From Daldinia sp. FL1419 (Eukaryota; Ascomycota; Sordariomycetes; Xylariales; Hypoxylaceae), in contig MU623353.1 of NCBI GenBank assembly GCA_025201765.1, positions 1-64,000 of the forward strand: 64,000 nucleotides of DNA, given 5' to 3'. Within the stretch, counting starts at the first letter, position 1; every line of letters begins with the position of its first letter. The notes beneath the pieces are model-generated. The model had not been told where the DNA came from. It was given only the letters and a program-made list of their open reading frames with translations, and ran no database searches. Below are positions 12,716 through 23,408 of the stretch, in pieces. Both the position numbers and the translations under genes were made by a program.

Positions 12716-14744
12716 TCAATTACGCCAGAGCCGAACAGCTTTGTCCTTACCCCCGGACCCGACGAGCCGGCCGTCTAACGACCAATCTAACGCATAAACC
12801 TCATCTTCGTGACCGGGTAAATCAACTGACATCTTGAAGGACCGCATATCCCACACCTTCAAAGTAGTATCCCTCGATCCAGAGCAAAGCAGACGCTGGT
12901 AATCACATGTCAGCACTGAAAATATCGCAAACCTGCACAGGGAAAAATTTTCCTTCAGCCCCTGCGGAATTCTCCGAGGGATATTGGAATAAACAGGATA
13001 AAGAACAAATACACTTACCGAATCGGCCGAAAATGCACATTGGTATACCGGTGCAACCTAATTGTGGTTAGCAATCATACCCAGTCCTTACTAGCCATAG
13101 TAGGGTTATGTGAGTGGGCGGTCACCGGGAATCCAACCCAATAATAATTAAATTGGAGATGTAGACTTACATGACCTCGCAATGTCGTGAGAAATTTTCC
13201 GTCGCTGCTTATCATATTAGCAACATTCCATTGCATAAGTCTCCTGGTAGCTAAGAAGCACATGCACCGCAACGGGCTCCAAATCTGATAGATCAGAAGA
13301 GGATGGGATAGGGTGTAGATTACTTACCGGCCCCATATCTTAATATGATTATCCCAACCAGCGCTAGCGATTAACGACCCGTCTGGGGAAAACGAAACGT
13401 GATTGACTTGTTTCTGATGTCCTAGTAGTCGCGCTAAAGGCTTCGTACCCTGTTCCGGGTCCCAGAGATATATCGTGAAGTCGTCACTGGCTGAGATAAC
13501 GCGCTCCGCTATCCTGCCTTGCTGGTTTGCTGCCTTCTCGAAGCGCCCTTTCGCTTTCGCTCTCTTCTCCTCCGTAGAAGCGGGCACGTTCTTCGTGTGA
13601 TCGTAGAAGGCCGTTCGAAGCACGAAATCTGTTGATAGCGCAAGATGGTTCACCCAATGGGCATGCGACGCCAACGTATGTTTCAGCGTCCCGTCGATCG
13701 CATTCCATACCTTGATCGTCTTATCCTGGCTAGCACTGTATATCAGATCCGTTCCACCCCACCTGACACAGCTGACACTCCCCTATACCAGAATTAGCTT
13801 TTTGCCGGCATCGACGATTTGGACAATCGGTACTCACTTTGTGTCCTGACAGAACATGCTCGGTTCTGCCGGTATTCGCAATCCATATCCTTATTGTAGC
13901 ATCTTTACTTGCACTTGCTAATTTTGGTGTGTCGTCACGCCATAAATGGAAAGGTTGCCATGCTATACTCGTGATCCATTTAGAATGTCCATTAAATGGT
14001 CTTCCAACGGCTTGTCCCGATTCATCCCATATCCGGACCGTCTTGTCCATACTACCGGTAGCAAGGCTCTGCCCATCCGGACGCCAAGCCAGAGCCAGTA
14101 CCCATCCCGTATGACCTTTAAGAGTATACTTCGGTGTACCGCTATCTGTATTCCATATCCTTGCCGTGTTATCGCCCGAACCAGTCGCTAAAAGGCCACT
14201 CGTTTTGGGTGAAAATTGAGCCGCTAAGATAGCTTCGCCATGCCCTGGGATCTTATTTGACATGCGCGTCACAGCTTGTACTTTGAAAACGGCTTGAGGT
14301 TCGGCGGATAGGGTGATCGTAGTTTCGAAGGGATTTTCGACGCCATGTTTACGGAGGACGGCGAGGAACTCGGAAGGTGTCGGATAATTATCAATTACCG
14401 TGTCAGAGCTGGGCAGGTGTATGCGAAAGCGATAAGGCGTAAACTCTTCACGTTCCTATAGGAATATAACGATTTAGTTATTTGGTACTTCATACGCCAC
14501 AAGATCGAGGGGAATACGGTACCCTTCCTAATAAAGTATTTAGCAATAAGGAGACGTTCTTCTCAGTCGCATCAGCTAAGGGAACTTCTATAGTCTCGGC
14601 CAATTGGTTTCCGTCATTGTCTACGAATCGCGCCTTGAATGATCCAGCTTCAATGACTGGGGGCGTAACATCTTGCTGCACCTGAGAACGCTCTAGAGCT
14701 TCGCGCCGTTGTCGTTTCGAGGGTGGCGGGGCCACGGTAGCCAT
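12716..14744 (-). CDS. RSA4: ribosome assembly WD40 protein Rsa4 (Notchless homologue)
   Basis: Six exons (14744-14523, 14455-13838, 13782-13328, 13204-13171, 13057-13019 and 12895-12716) give exactly 515 residues, the expected size. After a basic N-terminus comes the NLE domain (about 25-110: FKARFVDNDG, LLNTLLGRER, EEFTPYRFRIHLPSSDTVIDNYPTPSEFL), which in the family contacts the Midas domain of Rea1. A WD40 propeller then runs to the C-terminus; seen repeats include GSGDNTARIWNTDSG, TGSMDKTVRIWD, SASKDATIRIW, SASQDKTIKVWN, SASDDFTIYLWD, SAGWDNHIKIWG, SGSRDTTLKVWD and the final GKDKAVRLWRN. The protein acts in nucleolar/nucleoplasmic pre-60S maturation. Two internal exons are only 34 and 39 bases. 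They were placed because they restore WGRDGKFLTTLRGH and VAPVYQCAFSADS exactly. The first donor (GTACCG) is atypical. Confidence 0.95.
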
Positions 14745-15393
14745 CGCGCCAGATCTAACAAGCTATTAGATTCAATGTATATTTTGTCCCTTTTATACAC
14801 AATCCCAATCAGCCCCTACGCTCGGGCTATAAGAATTAGAACTTCACGGTTTATGGCAGCTTTCTTTATGAATAGGACCTGTATGTGGCATCGCGGGGTG
14901 GTGGATTCAAGAATAAAAGTTGAAAATCTATATCTTATCGTTATCTTATCAAGGCCTCTAAAGTCTAAAATTTGTGCTAGCATGGAAGGACCTTGTTGCC
15001 ATTTCCACTAGCCACAGTGGCTTATGCTCATGCTCAGGCTTAACCTATAGGAGGTGGCTTTAGGCCGACCCCTGAGTAGGAGGTACCTACCTGATACTAC
15101 ACACGGGATTATAATGGAAGCAGCGTCCAGTTTTGGGGAAAGCATAAGGAAAGTGAAATCAATTCAGAATAAAACTTCTCATAAGTCTAATTTTTATTAT
15201 ATTTAACTAGCTTTTTTACTTTAATGAATCTACGTGAATCCACAATCCAATTTTTTTTTTCTAACAGTCAACTCAGACAGACATCTCTCAACCTGCTTCG
15301 TGAACTGCTCATTAAGAGTTAGGTACTTCGTATATCAGCTCATCTTTTATTCTCGGGTATTATTTGCTTCTATACTTCCCAGTGGAATATAAT
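14745..15393. promoter_or_regulatory. divergent promoter interval between Rsa4 and MSH4 genes
   Basis: About 650 bases separate two divergently transcribed genes, so both promoters must lie here. I see a T-rich stretch (15250-15260), a TATTTAAC-like sequence near 15200 and one GGAGGTACCTACCT motif at 15078. No gene is apparent. Confidence 0.5.
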
Positions 15394-18300
15394 ATGCAGC
15401 AACTCCCTGAGCATCAAGAGTCCCGGGCTCCTTCGGTTAAAGAACCATCTTCTCCTTTGCCACAGGCTACAGCTATTAATCATTCCCTTTCTCGTGCCAC
15501 ATCCTCTACCCCTTACCCCCGTAGCTTACAGGAAGCTCCGCATAGACCTAGCACCTCAGCAAGTCAGTTTTCGTCTACTTCAAATAGCGGCAGTCGTTCC
15601 ACAACAAATAATTCTCATCCCTCAAGATCACGTCGTCGTCCCAGCACGGCATCGGGACGCAAATCCCGTGCAACCTCCTCGGTATGGGGCTCTGAATCCC
15701 ACGAGATAATATGCGCAGTGACTGAGTCTCGGGGTGTATCCCCGACTGTGGGTCTTGCTTTTATTAATATTACCACGAACGAGGCCATTTTAAGCCAGAT
15801 ATGTGATTCACAGTTTTACGTAAAGACAGTTCATAAGATTCAGATACACGAACCATCTACAATATTAATTGTCAATACAGCTTTTCCACCTAACCCAAAA
15901 TCTAGTCTCCTTGCAATTATTGAGGAAGAATTGCCAGATACCCCAATCGAGCCACTCGATCGCAAGTACTGGTCCGAGAACGCCGGCCTTGAATTCATTC
16001 AGACACTCGCGTTTAGGCAAGACTTGGAAGCTATCAAAGTAGCGATTGAGGGTAATTTTTATGCAACATGCTCATTTGCTGCTGTGAGTCCAATCCTAGA
16101 ACACCATTCCTAGGTCTCTGCTCATAATAGATAGGCTATAAAGTATATCGAGCTCTCTTGCCGCGTATCAATCATGCCTCACTCGCTTCGGGTCAAATAT
16201 CAGCCATCGGAAAATACAATGATGATCGATATTTCTACCATCCACTCCCTTGAACTTATACAGAACATTCAAGATGCAAAGTCGAGAGACTGCCTCTTTG
16301 GGCTCTTGAACGAGACGCTAACTCCCATGGGTTCGAGGATGTTGCGAAGCAATATACTTCAACCATCTTGTCAAGTTGATAATACGCTCGTTCCTCGGTA
16401 CAATGCGCTAGATGAGCTCACTGGAAAAGAAGATATGTTCTTCGAAATACGTAAAGGTTAGGTCTATTCCCTCGATTCATAAGTATTATACTTACTTATT
16501 ATAGCTCTTAAAGGATTTATAGACGTAGAGAAACTACTAACTATGGTGAATTCATGAGTCAATTTGATACCTAAAATTTAGCTAATCAATCTAAGCTTGT
16601 TTTTGTACCTAATCAGTCGTCAATATATGCTTCAGAGCAAGCTATCAATAATATTCTCGGAATCAAGGCCTTCGTCATCACTGTTCCTTCTCTTTATGAG
16701 GCATTAGGGGCGGCGCGTACCGACCTACTGACTCGGATTCGCGAAATATGCCGTATTGAGCTTATCCGACCTGTAATAGATCTCATCGCAGTTACGATTA
16801 ACGAGGATGCGATAGCGGCTAAGTCACCCCTTGATATGAGGAATCAGAGGACGTACGCAGTCAAAGTAAGTCATCATTCTTTACCTATCAGCCTACATCG
16901 TAACTAAATATGTTCGTCAAAAGTCTGGGGTACACGGGTTACTAGATGTTGCCCGACAAACATATAAAGAGGCAACAGAAGATGTCCACCAGCATGTTGA
17001 ATATATCAATGGTGAGCTTTTATGGGAAATTTTGGGTTGAATAGTCTCTTAGCTTATGTACCATTAGGAGAATATAACATTACCGCGGAACTAAAGTTCG
17101 ACCCCAACCGGAAGTACTGGTTACAACTTAGGCAAAGCGACTTCGAGGATCGATCTATTCCAGAAATCCTCATAAACAGGGTCCGCAAGGGAACCTGGAT
17201 TCAATGCCAAACTCTAATATTGGTACAATTCAACCACCGTATTACAGATTCCCATAACGAGGCCATCATGCTAAGCGATAAAGTTATCCAAGATCTTCTA
17301 AAAGAAATCCGAGTGCACATACCTAATCTTTTCCGCATCTGCGAGGGTATCGCTCTATTAGATATGATTGCATCATTTGGCCAGTCTGCTACTACTCGAG
17401 ATTACGTCCGGCCTGAAATTGGCGACGCAATAGCCCTTAAAGGAGCAAGACACCCTATATGCGAGCGGGTAAGTACCTTCTAGGTGTCCTGTAATTAGTC
17501 TAATGACCCGGTCAAGCCTGACATCCCGTAGGTGAACCCCGAGCGATTTGTACCGAACGATGTCTTCGCAAACGAACAACATCGTTTTCAAATAGTCACT
17601 GGGTGTAACATGAGCGGCAAGAGTACTTACATCAGAATGATCTCCCTCCTCCAAGTTATGGCTCAGGTGGGCTGCTTCGTGCCGGCCCAGTATGCGGCAT
17701 TTCCAGTGATCCAACAACTTTTTGTAAGGATGTCCACAGATGATAGTATCGAAGCTAATATGTCGACGTTCTCACTCGAGATGCGAGAGATGGCATTTAT
17801 ACTAAGGTACCTCTACTTGATCGATTGAATCTAAAGTTTTGATGAGATCTAATAACTATACAACTAGGAACATCAATGAAAAGAGTCTCGCGATTATCGA
17901 TGAGCTTGGGCGTGGAACTAGCACAAGGGATGGACTAGCAATAGCGATGGCTATATCCGAGGCATTGATTCAGAGCAGTTCATTTGCATGGTTCTCAACT
18001 CATTTTCAGCAGCTTGGTAAGAAATCTAATCTAGAAAGGCGAATAATTTCGATACTTACTAAATTGGCAGCAAGTGTACTGGGGAACAGGCCTGGAGTTT
18101 TGAATTTGCACCTGGCGACCGAAATCTATAAAACAGATGGCGCCAATCCGAAAATGACTATGCTATATAAAATTGCTTCAGGGCAAGTTCAAGAAGAGCA
18201 TTACGGTTTAAATCTTGCACGCGCTATTGGGTTTCCTGAAAGATTTATTGAAGTCGCGGAGGATGTCTCTAAGACGCTTGCAGAGAGTATTGAAAGAAAG

Positions 18301-18531
18301 AAGCAAAACTCACAGTCACGGAAGCTACTTCGACGTCGAAAGTTAATATTAAACTTACATGACACACTCCTCCAATTACAACAGTCAAACATGGATGACG
18401 CCGCGCTGGGCAGCTATCTTAAACGTCTTCAAAATGAGTTCGTCTTGAGGATGGATGAAATTGAACATATTGGGGTAATCAATCAAACAGAACAGCCTGA
18501 AATTATCGAGATAATGGATGAAGGCGATTGA
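15394..18531 (+). CDS. MSH4: meiosis-specific MutS homologue MSH4
   Basis: Nine exons are proposed: 15394-16083, 16135-16456, 16505-16545, 16617-16865, 16924-17011, 17068-17468, 17532-17806, 17868-18016 and 18071-18531, giving about 891 residues. MSH4 pairs with MSH5 to stabilise crossover intermediates in meiosis and takes no part in mismatch recognition. A Ser-rich N-terminus (to about 110) precedes a clear MSH4 block (ICAVTESRGVSPTVGLAFINI, ILIVNTAFPPNPKS, PLDRKYWSENAGLEFIQ). The ATPase domain has Walker A GCNMSGKST (about 621-629), Walker B SLAIIDELGRGTSTRDG (about 695-711) and FSTHFQQL. The intron at 18017-18070 is in frame without a stop, so retention cannot be excluded. The exon 3/exon 4 junction skips a few family residues (see findings). 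The exon 5 acceptor is AAAAG. ATG at 15394 was chosen because no earlier in-frame ATG exists. Confidence 0.9.
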
Positions 18532-18829
18532 GGACAGAACATAGACTATCTTACGATGCCTGCCTAGGTACCTACTTAATATTATTTGGTACCTACCCCC
18601 TACCTCTCATATGATTCTCTTACTTGCTTTTTTATTTTCCTTTCCTCTGTGATCTAGTCAGTGTTTAGAGAAATCGCATCTAATAAATAACCTTGTCACT
18701 TACCTATGGTCGGAGAGATGCAGTGCGATGTTGAAGGCTACCTAGGTAGGCATCCTTCATTCCTTGGACAAGGATTTTTAGAATTCAAGTAGTGCTCTAA
18801 GAGTCCTTAAGTATCTCACAACTATTTAA

Positions 18830-19874
18830 CTACATGTTAAAGTCCTCCCCATAGTTTGCTCCGTTGATATGATTAGGGTTTGTCTCATTATACCAATAGT
18901 AGTATGCGTCACTTTGATGCCTTTCCTTGACCCCAGGGTGTAGGGACTTTTTCATTGTCTGAACATATTTATCCAAGTCAAGTCCGTTCTCTTTCCTAAA
19001 TTCAGTAAGCTTCTCAAAGTTGATACATTGCCGATTGATAGACCTAAGTTCGGAGGGCCCGTTAGTATTTCACAGGCTTACATGAGTTGGTGGCGAAGTC
19101 AATGAGCGATCGCGAACTTACATATCTGGTTGCGGATATTCTTGGCCAGCGACCCAGTGATAAGTCATGAGGTTTACGTTGCCGCTGCATTTCAATGCTT
19201 GGAGTAGGATATCGACGCAGTGGTTAATGTGAATCTCCGGTAAGCCCATAACAGTATGGTTGCGGGTTGTTAACTTGTAATACCCACGATAGGCGTTCTG
19301 TCTTAGGGCATTAAGACAGTGAATTTGATGATATACATCAAAAGCACCAACATAGGCGTCGTCACCTAACCCCCATTCCGAGTCTTCTAGTCTCGGGACT
19401 GTCGACGGATCTTTTCCCATTCGCACGATTTGATCCTTTGTTAGAGGATAGAAACGGCTCAATTCCCATTCCTCCCAAATTTCATCCGCAGCTGCATTGG
19501 GAAGCTCCCTTGCGATAGAGAAACTGTTTTTATCTGGGAATAACGTCCCTTGGATTTTCGTTGGTTTCATTTCCAAGTCCAATCTGTCGAAGACAGGGCC
19601 TATATACACACTTAGTCATGACTTCTATTCCGCAATGGTCTAGTTATAATAAAACCGATTCTTGCATCTTACTATAAGTGGACGCCTGCCGAAGTTCGAA
19701 GTTGGGTTGGGACATTTTGCCTATTGATGCAATAAAAAGAGTGATGGATATCAGCAGTATCGCGATATTCAGTATCGTTACGATCAGAATAGTTTGCGGG
19801 GATAGGTGTCGCCATTTTGTCTCTGACAACGGCTTCTCTCTCAACAACCCTTCGACCTCTTCTGTATCTTCCAT
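18830..19874 (-). CDS. UstYa-like DUF3328 membrane oxidase (candidate peptide cyclase)
   Basis: Three exons (19874-19673, 19599-19122 and 19043-18830) give 297 residues. The protein has a short cytosolic N-terminus, one transmembrane helix (about 28-51, TILIVTILNIAILLISITLF) and a lumenal domain with both family signatures: YHQIHCLN (HxxHC at about 158-162) and HINHCVD (HxxHC at about 191-195). The typical YPQPDMS block spans the second intron, and the tail reads KKSLHPG..HQSDAYYYWY. UstYa-family proteins are oxidases that cyclise or otherwise oxidise the core of ribosomally made fungal peptides in the secretory pathway. It is transcribed divergently from the two-repeat precursor gene at 20958, with 1.08 kb between start codons, which suggests co-regulation. 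Some DUF3328 proteins serve other pathways (for example cyclochlorotine), so the function assignment is inference. Confidence 0.9.
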
Positions 19875-20957
19875 CTTGGAGAATAGTGTCGATGATGGAC
19901 CGGATTCACGTGAGACACGGTCTGGTGAGATACAGCTACGCTCATATGTGAGTTTCGACCGCAGCACAGTTAATATCCCTGTCGACAGCTAAGCGAGATG
20001 TTTACTAGCAAAGCAAATGTGGAGTGTGCATTACCCCTTGCTTAACTACCCCGTAGGTTCCAATAGTGTATATCGGGATCTCATGCGATCGAGCTCATGG
20101 CGTTTCGGATGCGGCGGATTAGTTCGTAACGCCGTAAGGGCACCTGGTACTGTAGGGACGGCTTTTAGTTGTATTAATAGATATCTAGGTACCTACTTAG
20201 TAGTATCACATCGTATATCAATACTGTATAAAAAGCACAACTTCTAGAGAAGCGGGATTCTCAGGGTCCTACCGAGCAACCCCCTACCAGACCCAGCAGC
20301 GATTGACCAACTAGTCCTGAAAGGGGGCCAGCGATTGACCGAATTATGCAAGTTTTCCGGTTCCGCAGTAAACGATTTGATAATAACGTTACTCCACGGG
20401 CAAGGAATATTTAAATTCGGACAGTTACATCGCAGACATGGCGCAAACATGGATCGTGTTGACGGTTCACAGACACGTGAACCAACCAATGCTGCGAACT
20501 CAACCATTTTAATATACTTGCTCTACCCATGGAAGAATTACAATTGCTCTCCAGTCAACTTGCACGAATGGGACGCAAGATCACGTAGTAACGGATGATA
20601 AATGAGATGCATGATTTAATACCAAAACAGCAAAGATCTGTCCTCGTTAGTCCCGAACGCGTGATATCAGGAGGCAAATAGCCGTGCTACCGGGTGCGTT
20701 AGTTCCACCGACGCAATGGAGATCGGTAAGGCTCAGCGATGTACGCGAGGACCGTCGGACCGTATTCAATCTAGACCTACCCCGACGAGCATAAAGTAGA
20801 CTTTTTACAAACTCGTGCAAAGTCACCTTTTAGTTGGAGACTAGCCCACATTCATAACGTTTCTCTGTATATAAATCTCATTGCTCCCTCAATAACTGCT
20901 CGCTCAGCGTATTCCGCCCCATTCGCCAACTTCAACCGTCAACTTCACTAATACGCA
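19875..20957. promoter_or_regulatory. shared promoter region between UstYa-like gene and peptide precursor
   Basis: This 1083-base interval holds the start regions of two divergent genes and no believable open frame. It contains two CACGTG boxes (19907-19912 and 20474-20479) and an 11-base direct repeat AGCGATTGACC at 20299-20309 and 20331-20341. The 32-base start-to-start spacing is about three helical turns. A GGTACCTAC motif lies at 20187. That these are regulator sites is inference. Confidence 0.55.
20868..20875 (+). promoter_or_regulatory. TATA box of the peptide precursor gene
   Basis: TATATAAA lies 83 bases upstream of the precursor start codon. Pyrimidine-rich sequence (CTCCCTCAATAACTGCTCGC) follows, as is common around fungal transcription starts. 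Confidence 0.6.
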
Positions 20958-21228
20958 ATGCATCCATTAACTATTCTCCTAGCCGGCCTGTCTGCCGTTG
21001 TATTAGCAGCACCCGTTCAGGTAACGTCAATTGCCTATACCCTCGTTAAGTGATCAACGAAGTCTAACCCTAGGTATTTCATAGACTTCAGCTGAGCTGT
21101 CCGAGCGTCAATACAGGCCAACATACAAAGTGCATAAGGAGCTTGAAGGAAAGGAGGACGTCGAGAAGCGCCAATACAGACCGACTTACAAGGTTCACGA
21201 GGCGCTTGAGGGGAAGGAGACCGAGTAG
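20958..21228 (+). CDS. secreted two-repeat peptide precursor (candidate RiPP precursor)
   Basis: Two exons, 20958-21020 and 21085-21228, encode 68 residues; the gene is too short for ordinary ORF calling. Exon 1 is a signal peptide (MHPLTILLAGLSAVVLAAPV). The intron starts GTAACG, has CTAACC near its end and closes at ATAG. Exon 2 carries two copies of QYRPTYKVH, at residues 30-38 and 51-59. Each is followed by an acidic spacer of the type (K/E)(E/A)LEGKE. The second copy is preceded by EKR, a Kex2-type Lys-Arg site; the first is preceded by ER, which is not dibasic. Signal peptide, repeated Tyr-containing cores, a Kex2 site and a neighbouring UstYa-type gene are the marks of dikaritin-like ribosomal peptides. 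I do not recognise the core. A peptide pheromone or other Kex2-processed repeat protein is the main alternative. Confidence 0.82.
21106..21228 (+). repeat. 63-base coding tandem repeat carrying the peptide core
   Basis: Unit 1 is 21106-21168 and unit 2 is 21169-21228, the latter ending in the stop codon. Cores lie at 21109-21135 and 21172-21198. Over the Arg codon and nine core codons, seven codons differ and all differences are synonymous. Amino-acid changes occur only in the spacer. Confidence 0.85.
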
Positions 21229-23408
21229 ACAGAATGGGCTCACAGTGTGTGGTACTTCAGCTTACGAGTTAGGTATAAATTCACGACACGATGGTATCAT
21301 TACGCTTTAGGGCAAACGAACTCGGGATATCGTGAAGTCCGTAGCGGCTTAATTGAGTATATCAAATATCCAGTAAACTGAGAGAACGCCGCTCCAAAGG
21401 CAACAGTTTGAAAGAACGTCACCAGAAGATATCTAAAAGTCCACCACCTTCCTAATATATTTGACACGTGCACTTAAACGCCAGCAGATCTTAGCAAATT
21501 CTGTCCCCATGGTAGTAGTATCTAGCTGCACCGATGCGAAGTTGGCGACGAAATATCTTCGGAGCTAGATATAGTGCCGGATCGTAGACACAACCCAAGC
21601 GGTGCTACCAACGATATTTTAAAGGCTTAGGTAGCCGTAGAAGGAACCATATCCAATAATAGCACCTCGAGACTGAGATAGGGTGGTGGTATTCTACAGC
21701 TTAACTAAAAATACAAAATTTAACTGTATAACATGTTGAATATCTAATTTTTATGTCCGCCCTAATTTATAAAACCGTGAAATCATCGGGGCCATATTCG
21801 GATTGCACATTAAAGTTGCTTGACTTACTCGAAGTATACCCTCAAGTAAACGTGTATATGGTTCTTCTAGAGGCAGCATTAATAATATTAATCAGTAGTA
21901 CAATAAAATATAATTTCTTTGTTGGGAAGCTTGCTCTTTAAGCCATGGTCACTCTTCTGCCTATTAAGTACCTACCTATATGCTTAGTTCTAGATGTCTT
22001 CACTAATGTAGCCGAAACAATGTAATAACTACCTAGTATTTCTCATGTTACTTTTATTAGTTTCTGGTCTATTTTCCTTTTTATTTCGTATGCTTCTCTA
22101 CCTTATGTACCTACCTAAGCACCTGGGTAGGTACCTAAGTACAGAAGGAAGTTATTCTTGATATGTCGATAATAAGAGGTTTTCATGCTGATACCTTCTT
22201 CTTGTCTGGGTATATTTCTAAGATCTTCTATTCAGATGTGACCGTAGCCTGATCTACATAGTACGGAGCCCATGTTTATATTATGGACGGATAGATGCAT
22301 TCTTGAAAATATATCACTTCCTTTTGAATATTGGCCTTGTTATTGGCCATTTCATCCAGTTTGCCCGCTCTCCGGGACCGAGCGAGAGGCCTACCTACCT
22401 TTTGAAGAGAAATGATACAACGTAAATTCGAAGAATAATTCTTTTTCTTTTTTTAACGTTAAGTAGGTACCTGATAGTTTAACCCCCCCAAGTGCGGATT
22501 ATTCCTCAACATAAAGCAATTCGTGGTGTCGTACAGAGGGAGCAAGAGGAGCAGGGTGATGTACCTAAGGGCCACTAGGTAACCACCGTTATGGAAACAG
22601 TTTATCTCCGGGTGGTTCAGGGTAGCAGGGTAGGACCCGCGTATCCGTTCACATACCTAATACTGGGGATTATCTCTTCCTAATTCGATTTAGAGCAACC
22701 CTTGGTTGGTTCAATATTCGAATCTTTAAGACAAGCCTTAGGTAACTGCTGACCTAGGTGTATCGTCTTACATTGCATTCTCATTACAGCTGCCAAATTC
22801 TTATTGAGATAAGCGCACCTAGGTAGGCAAATATAAAATGCAATTTTACAAAGATTTTGACTGGCGCTCTCTAAGAGGAATAATTGTGATTGGACTTTGA
22901 TGATAAGTAGGCGCCAGCTATTAATGGCCATAGGTTGAGGGCATCGCAATTTCTAAGCACTCGAAACTATATACTATAAAAAGTAAAAAAAGTCCTAAAT
23001 GATTCGTAGGAGGATAACTTCGACGCGTCATGCGGCATTTAGGGATGGCGTTGAAGTAGTATACCCAGTATATTGTATCTTCGCGGCTTCTTATAATATA
23101 GATAGATACCTGAGGTATCTACCCTCCGAAACTAATCCATATAAGTACCTACTAAAGTACCTAGGTAGGTAGGTAGGTACCCATAGCTTGAATGTCCAAA
23201 TTAAGGATACATTACCCGACCCATGCTACCATGGCGTTTTGGTTTGGCTACTAACTCCACATGGCGGCTTGATTTTTATAAGGTAATATGTTTGGAACTC
23301 TTGCTCTTTGAACGAATCGTTCTCATCGCCCCAAGTCCCAACAGCTTTCTCCGAGAAAAAACCCCCCAAATAAAGGAACCAACGTTCGGCCAACTTCCGA
23401 AGAGTACC
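21229..23408. other. gene-free interval downstream of precursor
   Basis: About 2.2 kb of AT-rich DNA with no supportable gene. It contains several TAGGTACCTA arrays (22107-22140, 22463 and 23143-23182) and an unremarkable open frame at 21753-21941 without motifs. The start of the downstream monooxygenase has an in-frame upstream ATG at 23223, but the added residues do not resemble the family. Confidence 0.5.
23143..23182. repeat. TAGGTACCTA-type palindromic motif array
   Basis: Overlapping copies of TACCTA/TAGGTA, including four consecutive TAGG units, lie about 230 bases upstream of the monooxygenase start codon. Confidence 0.8.

Noticed and set aside
20958..21228. Interpretation of the two-repeat precursor as a mating alpha-factor-type pheromone gene
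   Set aside because: Not excluded, but the core lacks the Trp/Cys pattern usual in Sordariomycete alpha pheromones as I know them, and the adjacent UstYa-like gene favours the modified-peptide reading.
21085..21228. Alternative acceptor TTCAG six bases downstream of the chosen ATAG in the precursor gene
   Set aside because: It shifts frame and destroys the repeat; the ATAG acceptor gives two matching peptide copies and a proper stop.
23223..23408. N-terminal extension of the FAD monooxygenase to the ATG at 23223
   Set aside because: The 62 extra residues are not family-like, and the Rossmann motif normally lies at the extreme N-terminus.
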